Shown here piece by piece: positions 48,613-57,587 of a DNA stretch of 64,000 nucleotides. How positions within the stretch are numbered: position 1 is the first letter of the stretch; every line of letters begins with the position of its first letter. The position numbers and the translations under genes are program-made. The stretch lies in assembly GCF_030684895.1 (NCBI RefSeq), contig NZ_JAUXXP010000001.1, positions 62,001 to 126,000 of the forward strand, read 5' to 3'. Source of the stretch: Pseudomonas sp. GTDB taxonomy: Bacteria > Pseudomonadota > Gammaproteobacteria > Pseudomonadales > Pseudomonadaceae. The notes under the pieces are model-generated. The model had not been told where the DNA came from. It did no database searches and was given only the letters and a program-made list of their open reading frames with translations.

Positions 48613-49685
48613 AGCATTACGACCTGCTGTTAATCGGCGCCGGTCACGCCCACCTCGGGGTGCTGCGGCGCTGGGCCTTGGTCGAGCGGCCGCCGGGGCG
48701 GATCGCCCTGCTCAGTGCCGGGCCCGTGGCTTGGTATTCCGGCATGCTGCCGGGGCTGCTGGCTGGACGGCATCGGCCGGAGGATTGCCAAGTCGAGCTG
48801 CAGGCGTTGTGCCGCGCGGCCAAGGTCGAGTTGCTTATCAGTCCGGTGGAAAGCCTCTCTGCCGCCCAGCAGCAGGTGCAACTGGCCGACGGGCAAACCC
48901 TTAACGCCAGCTGGCTGTCGCTAAATGTCGGCGCCCAGATTGCCACTCCTGAGCAACACGGGGATGCGATGCATCTGCTGGCGGTAAAACCCTTCGATAA
49001 GTTCCTGACGGGTTGGCAGCAATGGCAAGCCATGCCAGAGCCCATGGCGATTCTCGGCGGCGGTGCCGCAGGGGTCGAGCTGGCGTTGGCCTTGGCCTTG
49101 GCCGGAAAGGTGCCGCAACTGGCGCTGTTCTGCGCCGGTCATCTGCTCGATGGTTTGTCTGCTGGCGTGCGCCTGCGCGCCCTCGGCCATCTGCGTCAGC
49201 GCGGCGTCTGGGTGCGTGAGGATTGCCCAATCAGCCGCATCGAGGACGACTGCCTGTTCAGCGGCGACGAGCCGGTCTGGCGCGGCCAGCGGCTGTTGCT
49301 AGCCAGTGGTGCCAAGGCCTTTGCCTGGCCGGCCCACAGTGGCCTGGGCTGCGACGAGAACGGCTTTGTATTGATTGCCCCGACTCTACAGAGCTACACC
49401 CACCCGACGATTTTCGCCGTGGGTGATTGCGCCAGCCTGCCCGGCGCACGCAAGAGCGGGGTGTACTCGGTACGCCAGGGCCCGGTGCTGGCGAATAACC
49501 TGAATGCTGCACTGCGCGGCCTGGCGCTCAAGCGCTACCGCCCACAACGCCAGAGCCTGGCGCTACTCGCCACCGGCGACGGCGGCGCACTGCTGGACTG
49601 GCATGGGCACAGCGCCGGCGGGCGACTCTTTGGGCGCTGGAAGGACTTTCTCGACAAGGGTTTTATCCAGCGTCATCGGCTTTAA
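48609..49685 (+). CDS. NDH2-like FAD-dependent oxidoreductase (SelD-associated type)
   Basis: A 358-residue flavoprotein overlapping the AraC gene by four bases. It has an N-terminal FAD motif LLIGAGHAHLGVLRRWAL, an NAD(P) motif AILGGGAAGVELALALAL near residue 148 and a C-terminal FAD-binding FAVGDCASLPGARKSGVYSV. The GHAHLGVLR start and the overall size match the family that in some organisms is fused to selenophosphate synthase, usually annotated as a pyridine nucleotide-disulfide oxidoreductase. No redox Cys pair occurs, so it is quinone- or acceptor-reducing rather than a disulfide reductase. The substrate is not evident. Confidence 0.8.
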   Translation: MKHYDLLLIGAGHAHLGVLRRWALVERPPGRIALLSAGPVAWYSGMLPGLLAGRHRPEDCQVELQALCRAAKVELLISPVESLSAAQQQVQLADGQTLNASWLSLNVGAQIATPEQHGDAMHLLAVKPFDKFLTGWQQWQAMPEPMAILGGGAAGVELALALALAGKVPQLALFCAGHLLDGLSAGVRLRALGHLRQRGVWVREDCPISRIEDDCLFSGDEPVWRGQRLLLASGAKAFAWPAHSGLGCDENGFVLIAPTLQSYTHPTIFAVGDCASLPGARKSGVYSVRQGPVLANNLNAALRGLALKRYRPQRQSLALLATGDGGALLDWHGHSAGGRLFGRWKDFLDKGFIQRHRL

Positions 49686-49944
49686 GCACTGATCCACCTG
49701 CGACCAAAGTGCCATGGCCCTCAACCGCCATGGGTGCTCGAATCAACCTCCCACCAAAGGTTGGCCGTAGGGAGCGTCACCCGCTATGGTCTATAGAATT
49801 GCCGACAACGGCCGATTGCCTACCCAGGCATATCCAGCAGCACGCACTCCGGTTCCAGCAGGCATGGCCCGCCCACTCTACAGCGGCGCGCCACAGGCAG
49901 TTTCTGGTCGTGGTTCGACCAGAATAAAAATAATGAGGTTTGTC

Positions 49945-51516
49945 ATGCGCTCTGCGTTTATTACCTATCCCAAGGCCTGCCTGCTGCATGCCATTGGGCT
50001 GGCTGGATTGATGGTGACGTACCAGCAGATCCAGCTGCCCTGGTTTATCAGCATTCCGTCCTTTCTGCTGCTGGCCCTGTGGCCGTGGCTCGGGCCCTGG
50101 CAGCGCCAGCATGAAGAGCAGCCGGAGCATGTCAATCCGCAGCACGAGTCGTTCAGCTCCCTGACCCAAAGCCTGTCGCGGCACACCTGCCAAAACGCCT
50201 TGGCCGCGGCCGAAGTGGCGCATGCCGCGCAACAGTTGGCCGGCAAACTGCAATCGCAGTTGAGCGCCACCGAGCAGATCAACCAGGCCGCCGAGGCCAT
50301 CACCCATACCGAACAGGACAACGCCCAGCGCGCCGCACAGACCTTGCTGGCGGCGCAAAGCGTGCGGCAGAACAGCAGCAGCGGGCAGCAGGAACTGCGT
50401 GAGGCGATTGATGCCATGCAGCACCTGAGCGCGCAGACGGCGACCAGCCGCGAGCTGATTGACGGCCTGAGCAGCCGCACCGAGCAGATCGAGAAAGTCA
50501 CCCTGGTAATCCAGTCGATTGCCAGTCAGACCAACCTGCTGGCGCTCAATGCCGCCATCGAAGCCGCCCGCGCCGGCGACCTCGGCCGTGGCTTCGCCGT
50601 GGTGGCCGATGAGGTGCGTAACCTGGCCGGGCGCACCAGCAGCGCCACCGAGGAAGTCGGGCAGATCGTCAGCGATATCCGCCAGCAGAGCGCGGCAGTG
50701 GTCAGCCATATGCAGCAGCAGGCCGAACAGCTGACCCTGGCCGCGCAGCAGGTCGAGCACACCGGCGCGCAACTGCAGGGGATTGCCGAACTGGCGGTGG
50801 ACGTGGAAAACCAGGTCAGCCAGATCGACAGCGGCACCCGACAGAACCACGAACGTCTGGCCGAGCTCTCGGTAGCGGTCGGCCAGTTGCGCGGCGATGT
50901 CGGCGACAGCGAAGGGCAGACCCGCCAGCTCAGCAGCGCCGCCGAACGCTTGGTCGGGCAGGCGGAAAGCGTCAGTGAGCAGCTGGCCGAAGTCGGCCTG
51001 GATGACTATCACCAGCGCATTTATGACCTGGCCCGCAGCGCCGCAGCACAGATTGCTGCGCAGTTCGAGGCGGACCTGCACAGCGGCCGGATCAGCGCCA
51101 GCGACCTGTTCGACCGCCACTACCAACCAATAGCCGGCAGCTTCCCGGCCAAGTACAAGACCCGTTTCGACAGCTACGCCGATCAGGTGCTGCCGGCCAT
51201 TCAGGAGCCGCTGCTCAGCCAGCATGAAGGCCTGGTGTTTGCCATCGCCTGCACCGCCGAAGGTTATGTGCCGACGCACAACAACGCCTTCAACCACCCA
51301 CCCTGCGGCGACCGCGCCGTGGACAGCCTGAAAAGCCGTAGCAAGCGCCTGTTCAACGACCGCACCGGCATCCGCTGCGGCAGCCATCAGCAGCCGCTGC
51401 TGCTACAGACCTATATGCGCGACACCGGCGAGCTGATGCACGACCTGTCGGTGCCGATCATGCTCCAGGGTCGGCACTGGGGCGGATTACGCCTGGGTTA
51501 CAAGCCGGAGCCCTAA
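49945..51516 (+). CDS. methyl-accepting chemotaxis protein with C-terminal sensor-like domain
   Basis: The ATG at 49945 has GAGG seven bases upstream and gives 523 residues; ATG at 49933 and the long upstream frame are less likely. The N-terminal 55 residues hold one or two membrane segments ([20 protein letters not shown] is clear) and no periplasmic domain. The signalling domain at about 100-350 has the hairpin [20 protein letters not shown] and [16 protein letters not shown]. The last 160 residues form a globular domain with [30 protein letters not shown] and [21 protein letters not shown] cytoplasmic sensor at that end would be a redox or metabolite detector. Confidence 0.85.
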   Translation: MRSAFITYPKACLLHAIGLAGLMVTYQQIQLPWFISIPSFLLLALWPWLGPWQRQHEEQPEHVNPQHESFSSLTQSLSRHTCQNALAAAEVAHAAQQLAGKLQSQLSATEQINQAAEAITHTEQDNAQRAAQTLLAAQSVRQNSSSGQQELREAIDAMQHLSAQTATSRELIDGLSSRTEQIEKVTLVIQSIASQTNLLALNAAIEAARAGDLGRGFAVVADEVRNLAGRTSSATEEVGQIVSDIRQQSAAVVSHMQQQAEQLTLAAQQVEHTGAQLQGIAELAVDVENQVSQIDSGTRQNHERLAELSVAVGQLRGDVGDSEGQTRQLSSAAERLVGQAESVSEQLAEVGLDDYHQRIYDLARSAAAQIAAQFEADLHSGRISASDLFDRHYQPIAGSFPAKYKTRFDSYADQVLPAIQEPLLSQHEGLVFAIACTAEGYVPTHNNAFNHPPCGDRAVDSLKSRSKRLFNDRTGIRCGSHQQPLLLQTYMRDTGELMHDLSVPIMLQGRHWGGLRLGYKPEP

Positions 51517-51528
51517 ACCTGAACTAAG

Positions 51529-52755
51529 TTAACCCGCCGCCATCAGGCGCTTGTACTGCCGAGTGCGCCGCGCGCTTTTCAGCTGCTCCAGCAGCAACGC
51601 GCGCAGCGGCGACACCCCGGCGTGGGTGTGCTTGCCCAGGCTGAGCTGGCGTAGCTGGAATTTCACCACCGCCATATACGCCAGGGAGGCCAGCGCCTTG
51701 TGCTTCCAGCGGATTGGCGCCAGCTCGGCGCTGCTCGACTGCCCGGCCTGCCACTGTTTGGGCAGCGCCGGGTTGATCGCCAACGCGGTGGCGATCCCGG
51801 CCAAGGCCACACCGCTGGCCAATACCTGCTCGACCACCGGCAAGCGGCGAATCCCGCCGGTGACCATCACCGGCATGGTGGCCGCAGCGGCGATCTCGCC
51901 GGCAAATTCGAGGAAGTACGCTTCGCGCGCCAAGGTGCGTCCGTCGCGGGCATCGCCCTGCATGGCCGGGGCTTCGTAGCTGCCGCCGGACAGTTCGACC
52001 AGATCAACATCCAGCTCATTGAGCAACTGCACCACACGCTTGGCGTCGGCCGCATCGAAGCCGCCGCGCTGGAAGTCCGCCGAGTTAAGCTTGACCGCCA
52101 CGCAGAAGCTCGGCGCCACCAACGCGCGCACCGCCTTGACCACCTCCAGCAGCAGGCGCGCACGGTTTTCCAGCGTGCCGCCCCAGCTGTCCGTGCGCTT
52201 GTTGCTGATCGGCGAGAGAAACTGGCTCAGCAGGTAACCGTGCGCCGCGTGGATCTGTACGCCGGTAAAGCCGGCCTGTTCGGCCAGCTGCGCAGTACGC
52301 GCAAAACGCTGGATCAATGCCTGGATTTCCGCCTCATCCAGCGCCTTGGGCACGGGGAACATCTTCGACAGGCCGCCCAGCTCCAGGGCCACGGCCGAGG
52401 GCGCGACGGTCTGCTGACCAAGGTTGGCCTGCATCTGCCGGCCGGGGTGGTTGATCTGCATCCAGAACTGCGCGCCCTGGGCACGGCCGATGCGCGCCCA
52501 CTCGCGGAATTTTTCCAGCTGGCGGTCATCCTCCAGCACCACGCCGCCGGGGCCGGTCATCGCGCGGCGGTCGACCATCACGTTACCGGTGAGCAGCAAG
52601 CCTGCACCGCCCTCGGCCCAGGCCTGGTAAAGCCGCAGCAGTTCGGCGGACGGGCCCTGGCTGGCGTCAGCAAGGTTCTCTTCCATCGCCGCCTTGGCGA
52701 TGCGGTTGGTGATGGTCGTACCGTTGGGCAGTTGCAGCGCTTGGAAGGCAGTCAT
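51529..52755 (-). CDS. old yellow enzyme-family NADH:flavin oxidoreductase
   Basis: The ATG at 52755 with GGAG upstream gives 408 residues; the longer ORF reaches into the promoter. FMN-binding barrel landmarks include TITNRIAKAAMEENLAD, WMQINHPGRQM, and QIHAAHGYLLSQFLSPISN with the downstream active-site region (RAYFLEFAGEIAAAATMPVMVTGG-type). These enzymes reduce activated double bonds of electrophilic compounds with NAD(P)H. It is divergent from a MerR gene and has a MerR-type promoter, which suggests induction by reactive or toxic electrophiles. Confidence 0.9.
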   Translation of the reverse strand: MTAFQALQLPNGTTITNRIAKAAMEENLADASQGPSAELLRLYQAWAEGGAGLLLTGNVMVDRRAMTGPGGVVLEDDRQLEKFREWARIGRAQGAQFWMQINHPGRQMQANLGQQTVAPSAVALELGGLSKMFPVPKALDEAEIQALIQRFARTAQLAEQAGFTGVQIHAAHGYLLSQFLSPISNKRTDSWGGTLENRARLLLEVVKAVRALVAPSFCVAVKLNSADFQRGGFDAADAKRVVQLLNELDVDLVELSGGSYEAPAMQGDARDGRTLAREAYFLEFAGEIAAAATMPVMVTGGIRRLPVVEQVLASGVALAGIATALAINPALPKQWQAGQSSSAELAPIRWKHKALASLAYMAVVKFQLRQLSLGKHTHAGVSPLRALLLEQLKSARRTRQYKRLMAAG

Positions 52756-52783
52756 GGCGTACTCCGGGGTAGCAGGTGAAGCA

Positions 52784-52814
52784 AGGCTAAGGTTAAAGTC
52801 AACTTTAAGGTCAA
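52784..52814 (-). promoter_or_regulatory. MerR-type promoter and dyad operator of the OYE gene
   Basis: On the minus strand a -35 TTGACC and a -10 TAGCCT are separated by 19 bases, a longer-than-normal spacer. The spacer holds a dyad, TTAAAGT-TG-ACTTTAA (52793-52808). This spacing and dyad are the hallmark of promoters that MerR proteins remodel on activation. The divergent merR gene starts 16 bases beyond the -35. Confidence 0.8.
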
Positions 52815-52829
52815 TAGCCCGGAGCACAG

Positions 52830-53249
52830 ATGATGAAAATTGGTGAACTGGCCACCCGCAGCGGTCTGGCCGCCTCGCGCATTCGCTTTTACGAGGCCAG
52901 CGGGCTGATCAACGCTCAGCGTCAGGCCAACGGCTATCGCAGCTATACGCAGCAGACCCTGCAAACCCTGGGCATTATCAGCTGCGCCCAACAGGCCGGT
53001 TTCAGCCTGGAGGAAATTCGCCGCCTGCTGCCCGATGCCAACCCGCAGGGCTGGGCGCATGAGCAGATGCTCGACAGCCTGCAACGCAAGGTCGTCGAGA
53101 TCGAGGCGATGCAGCAACGTCTGGCGCAGAACAAAGCGCAGCTGCTGACCATCATCGCCACCATCGAGAGCAAACCAGATGGCATGCCTTGCACGGAAAA
53201 CGCCGAGCGGGTGCTGGCCAATCTGCGCGACGCGCACGCCAGCCAGTAA
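52830..53249 (+). CDS. MerR-family regulator of the OYE gene
   Basis: A 139-residue MerR protein: winged HTH (MKIGELATRSGLAASRIRFY, EASGLI), helix to the dimerisation coiled coil (LQRKVVEIEAMQQRLAQNKAQLL), and a short effector end. The effector region contains a single Cys (GMPCTENAERV), so metal binding of the CueR/MerR kind is not supported; a SoxR-like cluster is absent too. This fits regulators that sense electrophiles or small organic compounds. It is divergent from the OYE gene and the TTAAAGT dyad lies between them. Confidence 0.88.
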   Translation: MMKIGELATRSGLAASRIRFYEASGLINAQRQANGYRSYTQQTLQTLGIISCAQQAGFSLEEIRRLLPDANPQGWAHEQMLDSLQRKVVEIEAMQQRLAQNKAQLLTIIATIESKPDGMPCTENAERVLANLRDAHASQ

Positions 53250-53371
53250 GTCCATACCTGCCGTCTGCTGCGGCGGAAGCGGCTAGCCGCGCGCCTATAC
53301 TCAAACACAGGGGGAATAACTTCAGCACTCCATTGGAGTAGGGGCTGGCACCCAGCAGGCGGAGGCTTGCC

Positions 53372-54343
53372 ATGTCGAGTCTGCGCGTCGTTCTGCTCAC
53401 TCTGCTGCTGGCAGTGGCGGGCTGTGCCAGCACTCCGCCGATTCAGGTAAGTGCGAGTACCTGGCAGCAGGTCGACCGTGAGATCACCACCCTTTCACGC
53501 AGCGCCGCACAACAGGCGCGCGAGCATGCGCTGCTGTCGATGGAGCAGTGGATGGACCTGGTGTACCAACAGACCGACGAGGAATTTATCCCCTGGTTTT
53601 CCGGCTACTGGACCCAGCAGTGGATGAGCGTCAAGGTTTCCTGGTACCGCCTCAGCAGCGGTGGCGCGAAGGACCCCAGCGTCAAACGCCTGGCCCTGTA
53701 CCTGCAAGAGCAATACCGCGAGCGCGTGCTGGAACCGGTCGCCGAGACCGACGATCCACAGCAGATCATGGCGCGCAGCACCTGGCTGTACATTCAGCAT
53801 CTCGATGAAAACCTGCCGCGAATTGCCCAGCAATATGACGTGCCGCGCGAGCAGTTCCACCAGCGCCTCAAGGCCATTCCGGCCATCACCCAGGCGCCTG
53901 GCGCATCGCTGTATGAACTGCTGCACGCCGAACCGCTCACCGAGTTGCCGGCCTATAACGCCTTTATCGAGCGCATTCGCAATGCCCCGCGCGGCCTCGG
54001 TGACTGGTCGGCGGACCCAGGCATTTCCGCCGTGGCGCAACACACCAGCGAGCGCCTGGTGGACGACCTCGCGGTCAGCGGCGCGGCCGGCGCCTTATCG
54101 GCGCTGATCGGCGGCCCCGCCGGCACCACGGTGTCCCTTGGCGTGGCGCTATTTACCGCCGTCTCGCGGGAAAACGCGCGACCCGCCAGCGAGGCGCAGC
54201 TGCGCAAGAACCTCAACGCCGCCTTCGATGATGAGTGGCTGGGGCTGATGCGCAGCACCGAGCACGGCGTTCTGGCCGGTGTGCATCAGCTGTCCGGGCA
54301 GATCGAACGGGGCCTCATGGTGCCGTTTCGCTATCAACCATAA
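53372..54343 (+). CDS. conserved lipoprotein, function unknown
   Basis: A 323-residue lipoprotein preceded by GGAGG. The lipobox VAGC puts the lipidated Cys at about residue 18. The mature part is helical, with WFSGYWTQQWMSVKVSWYRL as its most distinctive region and a hydrophobic, glycine-rich stretch (AVSGAAGALSALIGGPAGTTVSLG) at about 230-260 that could be membrane-inserted. I do not recognise the family. It is monocistronic, without a clear partner. Confidence 0.75.
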   Translation: MSSLRVVLLTLLLAVAGCASTPPIQVSASTWQQVDREITTLSRSAAQQAREHALLSMEQWMDLVYQQTDEEFIPWFSGYWTQQWMSVKVSWYRLSSGGAKDPSVKRLALYLQEQYRERVLEPVAETDDPQQIMARSTWLYIQHLDENLPRIAQQYDVPREQFHQRLKAIPAITQAPGASLYELLHAEPLTELPAYNAFIERIRNAPRGLGDWSADPGISAVAQHTSERLVDDLAVSGAAGALSALIGGPAGTTVSLGVALFTAVSRENARPASEAQLRKNLNAAFDDEWLGLMRSTEHGVLAGVHQLSGQIERGLMVPFRYQP

Positions 54344-54438
54344 GCCTGCCCCGCGCCCATGATTGTTTAGCCAGCAGCAATCTGAATATGCGAAAAACAC
54401 GATTTAACCAACAGTCGCCGACGTGCGAGTCTGCCGGT

Positions 54439-54612
54439 ATGAGTGAACCGATAGCCAATCTGCGCCGCGTCTTCCGCTTCTGCCTGTGCAAGGCCGAGGG
54501 ACGTTTCGGCATTGATCGGCTCAGCCCGCTGTTACCGGAAATCCTCGCCTTCTGGGCCCTGTGGCATTGCCGCCACGCGCGCCCGCCGGATGCCCTGAGC
54601 CTCCCGCGCTGA
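54439..54612 (+). CDS. possible small protein, 57 residues
   Basis: An ATG at 54439 opens a 57-codon frame (MSEPIANLRRVFRFCLCKAE, then the Pro-rich end). It has a basic N-terminus and no signal peptide or membrane helix. The ribosome site is weak. It may be a real small gene between the lipoprotein and the PuuB-like gene, or a chance frame. Confidence 0.3.
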   Translation: MSEPIANLRRVFRFCLCKAEGRFGIDRLSPLLPEILAFWALWHCRHARPPDALSLPR

Positions 54613-54719
54613 GTACTTCAGCCGTCTGCCTATTGTGTGCTGCACGCGCCTGCCCTGGCGCGAACCGCTGAGCCGTCTGCTCACGACAGCACCCGCTACC
54701 CGCCCCCAGGAACCGCCTT

Positions 54720-56033
54720 ATGAACGCCGCCATCAAACCCGTAACACCCGCCGCCGAGCGCTGCCCGTCCTACTACAGCGCCACCCTCAATGAAGAAACC
54801 GACTACCCGACCTTGCAGGGCGAGGTCAGCGTCGATGTGGTGATCATCGGTGGCGGCTTTACCGGCGTGGCGTCTGCCGTGGAGTTGGCCGAGCGCGGCC
54901 TCAAGGTGGCCATAGTCGAAGCCAACAAGATCGGCTGGGGTGCCACCGGGCGCAACGGCGGCCAGGTCACCGGCAGCCTGTCGGGCGATGCGGCGATGAG
55001 CAAGCAGATGCGCAACACCCTGGGCGAGGAAGTTGAAGACTTTATCTGGCACCTGCGCTGGCGCGGCCACGCCATCATCAAGCAGCGGGTGGAGAAGTAC
55101 GCCATCCAGTGCGACCTCAAGCACGGCCATCTGCATGCGGCGATGAAGCCGGTGCATATGCAGGAACTGCAGGCCACCTATGCCGAAGCGCAGCGCCGTG
55201 GCATGGGCGCAGACGTGACCCTGCTCGACCGCGATGGCGTGCGCAGCCACCTGGCCAGCGACCTGTACAGCGGCGCGCTGAAGAACACCCGCAATATGCA
55301 CCTGCACCCGCTGAATCTGTGCATCGGCGAAGCCAAGGCCGCCGCCAGCCTGGGCGCGTTGATTTTCGAGCACTCCGAAGTGCTGGAGATCATCCACGGC
55401 GCCAAGCCGGCGGTGGTCACCGCCCAAGGCCGGATCAACGCCAAGCAGGTGCTGCTGGCCGGCGATGTGTACCACAAGCTGGAGCCGAAAAAGCTCAAGG
55501 GCATGATCTTCCCGGCCATGGGCGGCATCGTCACCACCGCGCCGCTGGGTGAGCTGGCGAAGGAAATCAACCCGCAGGACCTGGCCGTGTACGACTGCCG
55601 CTTCGTCCTCGACTACTACCGCATGACCGCCGACGGCCGCCTGCTGTTCGGCGGCGGCTGCAACTACTCGGGGCGTGATTCGCGGGATATCGCCGCCGAG
55701 CTGCGGCCCGGCATCGAGCAGACCTTTCCGCAGCTCAAAGGCGTCGACATTGATTTCCAGTGGAGCTGCGCCATGGGCATCGTGATCAATCGCATCCCGC
55801 AGCTGGGCAAGCTCTCGGACAACGTCTGGTACTGCCAGGGCTACTCCGGCCACGGCATCGCCACTACCCATATCATGGGCGAGATCATGGCCAACGCCCT
55901 GACCGGCACGATGGGCCACTACGACACCTTCGCCGCCTGCTCACAGATCAAGGTGCCGCTGGGTGATGTGTTCGGCAACCCGATGCTGGCCGCCGGCATG
56001 TGGTACTACCAGATGCTGGAAAAGCTGCGCTAA
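54720..56033 (+). CDS. FAD-dependent amine oxidase (PuuB/OrdL-like)
   Basis: 437 residues with a typical DAO-family FAD motif, DVVIIGGGFTGVASAVELAE, at about residue 39 and a second region, GWGATGRNGGQVTGSLSG. The C-terminal VWYCQGYSGHGIATTHIMGE holds the conserved Gly-His ring of this family. The closest familiar type is gamma-glutamylputrescine oxidase, which oxidises a polyamine or amine side chain to an aldehyde and makes hydrogen peroxide. No other polyamine gene is next to it, so the substrate is open. A REP-like palindrome follows. Confidence 0.85.
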   Translation: MNAAIKPVTPAAERCPSYYSATLNEETDYPTLQGEVSVDVVIIGGGFTGVASAVELAERGLKVAIVEANKIGWGATGRNGGQVTGSLSGDAAMSKQMRNTLGEEVEDFIWHLRWRGHAIIKQRVEKYAIQCDLKHGHLHAAMKPVHMQELQATYAEAQRRGMGADVTLLDRDGVRSHLASDLYSGALKNTRNMHLHPLNLCIGEAKAAASLGALIFEHSEVLEIIHGAKPAVVTAQGRINAKQVLLAGDVYHKLEPKKLKGMIFPAMGGIVTTAPLGELAKEINPQDLAVYDCRFVLDYYRMTADGRLLFGGGCNYSGRDSRDIAAELRPGIEQTFPQLKGVDIDFQWSCAMGIVINRIPQLGKLSDNVWYCQGYSGHGIATTHIMGEIMANALTGTMGHYDTFAACSQIKVPLGDVFGNPMLAAGMWYYQMLEKLR

Positions 56034-56043
56034 GCGTTAGGTG

Positions 56044-56162
56044 GGTTGGGTTGAGGGGCGCAGCGCCGAAGCCCAACGAAGCCCCGCAGCCCGCATGCAA
56101 TCCGGGGAGCGATCGTTCCGCTGACCGCGCTTCCCGGATTGCGCCAAGGCTTATCCGGGCTA
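56044..56162. repeat. REP-like palindromes between PuuB-like and Crp/Fnr genes
   Basis: Two hairpins lie in the gap between two convergent genes: GTTGGGTT with AAGCCCAAC, and GCAATCCGGGG with CCCGGATTGC (about 56097-56107 and 56133-56142). The second motif is the same as in the element at 57485-57552, so a family of elements surrounds the Crp-Mpo1 pair. The right end runs into the stop codon of the Crp gene. Confidence 0.7.
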
Positions 56163-56846
56163 TTGGCTGGAAAAACTACGCAGGCGGTCGAGGTCGAGGA
56201 GTTCGATCTCGCCATAGGTCAGGCGAAGAATGCCCTGGCTTTCCAGCTCCTTGAGGATCTGGTTGGTGGTTTGCCGGGAGATCGCCAGCATCAGCGCCAG
56301 CTGTTCCTGGGGCAGGTGCAGCACGCGGCGCGGCTCGCCTTCGCCGTAGTTCTCAGCAATCAGCAGCAGGCGCCGGGCCAGGCGTGGGGCGGCGGGCAGC
56401 AGGCTCATATCTTCCAGGGCGATAAACGCCAAGCGCAGCTTGTGGCTCATCAGCAAAGCGAAGTCACGCCAATACTGCGGCTGCTGTTCGAGCAGCGCCA
56501 GCAGCCGCGCCTGCGGCACCAGCAGCAGGGTGGAGGGGCCTTCGGCAAAGGCATCGTGGGTACGCGGCTGACCATCGAACAGGGAGATCTCGCCAAACCA
56601 GTAGGGCGGCTCGACCAGGGTCAGCAACGCTTCCTTGCCGGTGGCACTGACTGCGCCAATGCGCATGCCGCCCTCGACCACCGCATACAGCCCGCAGGGT
56701 TTTTCACCCCGGCGAAACAGCACCTGCCCGGCCGCCAGTTGCTGCACCTGAGCAGCCGCCAGCAGCGCCTCCTGCAAGGCGGCGGGTAGGGCGCTAAACC
56801 AGTGCCCCTGACGCAGGCGCGCCTGATAGCGGTGCTCGCTGTTCAT
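56160..56846 (-). CDS. Crp/Fnr-family transcriptional regulator
   Basis: The ATG at 56846 with TTGGAG six bases upstream gives 228 residues. The N-terminal cyclic-nucleotide-type beta-barrel reads GLYAVVEGGMRIGAVSATGK and WFGEISLFDGQPRTHDAFA; the C-terminal HTH is LPQEQLALMLAISRQTTNQI, LKELESQGIL. No Fnr-like N-terminal Cys cluster is present, so oxygen sensing via an iron-sulfur centre is unlikely. The effector is unknown. It is divergent from the Mpo1-like gene at 56939 with 92 bases between starts. Confidence 0.85.
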   Translation of the reverse strand: MNSEHRYQARLRQGHWFSALPAALQEALLAAAQVQQLAAGQVLFRRGEKPCGLYAVVEGGMRIGAVSATGKEALLTLVEPPYWFGEISLFDGQPRTHDAFAEGPSTLLLVPQARLLALLEQQPQYWRDFALLMSHKLRLAFIALEDMSLLPAAPRLARRLLLIAENYGEGEPRRVLHLPQEQLALMLAISRQTTNQILKELESQGILRLTYGEIELLDLDRLRSFSSQ

Positions 56847-56938
56847 CGACGGCTCCAAGCGGTTTGTCGGCTAGCTGACAGAGCGCTACGTGGGCGTGGG
56901 TTCATGCTGGCCACCTGTCTTGCATAAGGAAAATAATA

Positions 56939-57463
56939 ATGAAAACCCTGGTTGATCATCTGGCTCAGTACGCGGCGTATCACCGCGACCAACGCAATAT
57001 TCTCAGCCACTTTATCGGTATTCCACTGATCGTTGTGGCGGTCGCCGTGCTGCTGTCGCGGCCCGGCTTTGAGCTGCTCGGTCTGTGGCTTTCTCCAGCC
57101 CTATTGGTGGCCCTGGCGGCTGGGGTGTTCTACCTGCGCCTGGACCTGCGTTTCGGCCTGCTGATGGCGCTGCTGCTGGTGCTCAGCCTATGGGCGGCGG
57201 CAGGCCTGGCCGTGCAGTCGACGGCGCTGTGGCTAAGCAGCGGCATCGGCCTGTTTGTGATCGGCTGGATCATCCAGTTTGTCGGCCATTACTACGAAGG
57301 GCGCAAACCGGCGTTTGTCGATGACGTGATGGGCCTGGTGATCGGCCCCCTGTTCGTCGCCGCCGAAGCGGCCTTTCTGCTGGGCCTGCGCAAAGAGGTC
57401 GAACAGTCCATCGTCGAGCGCGCCGGGCCGACCTGTATTCGCGAGAAGAAAGCCACTGCCTAA
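56939..57463 (+). CDS. Mpo1-like (DUF962) membrane protein
   Basis: A 174-residue membrane protein with about four helices. The conserved metal-site signatures of the Mpo1/YGL010w family are clear: YHRDQRNILSHFIGIPL near the N-terminus and QFVGHYYEGRKPAFVDD near residue 117. Yeast Mpo1 removes one carbon from 2-hydroxy fatty acids using iron and oxygen. The histidines and glutamate here match that set. The bacterial substrate is unproven. It faces a repeat-rich region and a secreted-protein gene. Confidence 0.85.
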   Translation: MKTLVDHLAQYAAYHRDQRNILSHFIGIPLIVVAVAVLLSRPGFELLGLWLSPALLVALAAGVFYLRLDLRFGLLMALLLVLSLWAAAGLAVQSTALWLSSGIGLFVIGWIIQFVGHYYEGRKPAFVDDVMGLVIGPLFVAAEAAFLLGLRKEVEQSIVERAGPTCIREKKATA

Positions 57464-57484
57464 GGCTGCCAAGACCGTTAAGCC

Positions 57485-57552
57485 GTAGCCCGGATGTAAT
57501 CCGGGAGCGGTTATGCGGCTGGCCCAAACATCCCGGATTGCATCCGGGCTAC
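57485..57552. repeat. REP-type palindrome after the Mpo1-like gene
   Basis: The arms GTAGCCCGGATGTAATCCGG and CCGGATTGCATCCGGGCTAC pair over 22 bases with one mismatch around a 24-base loop. It lies 21 bases beyond the stop codon of the Mpo1-like gene. This is the widespread Pseudomonas AATCCGGG palindrome. Confidence 0.85.
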
Positions 57553-57587
57553 ACGGCGGCTGATCGCTTCCCGCCTAGAACCTATTC

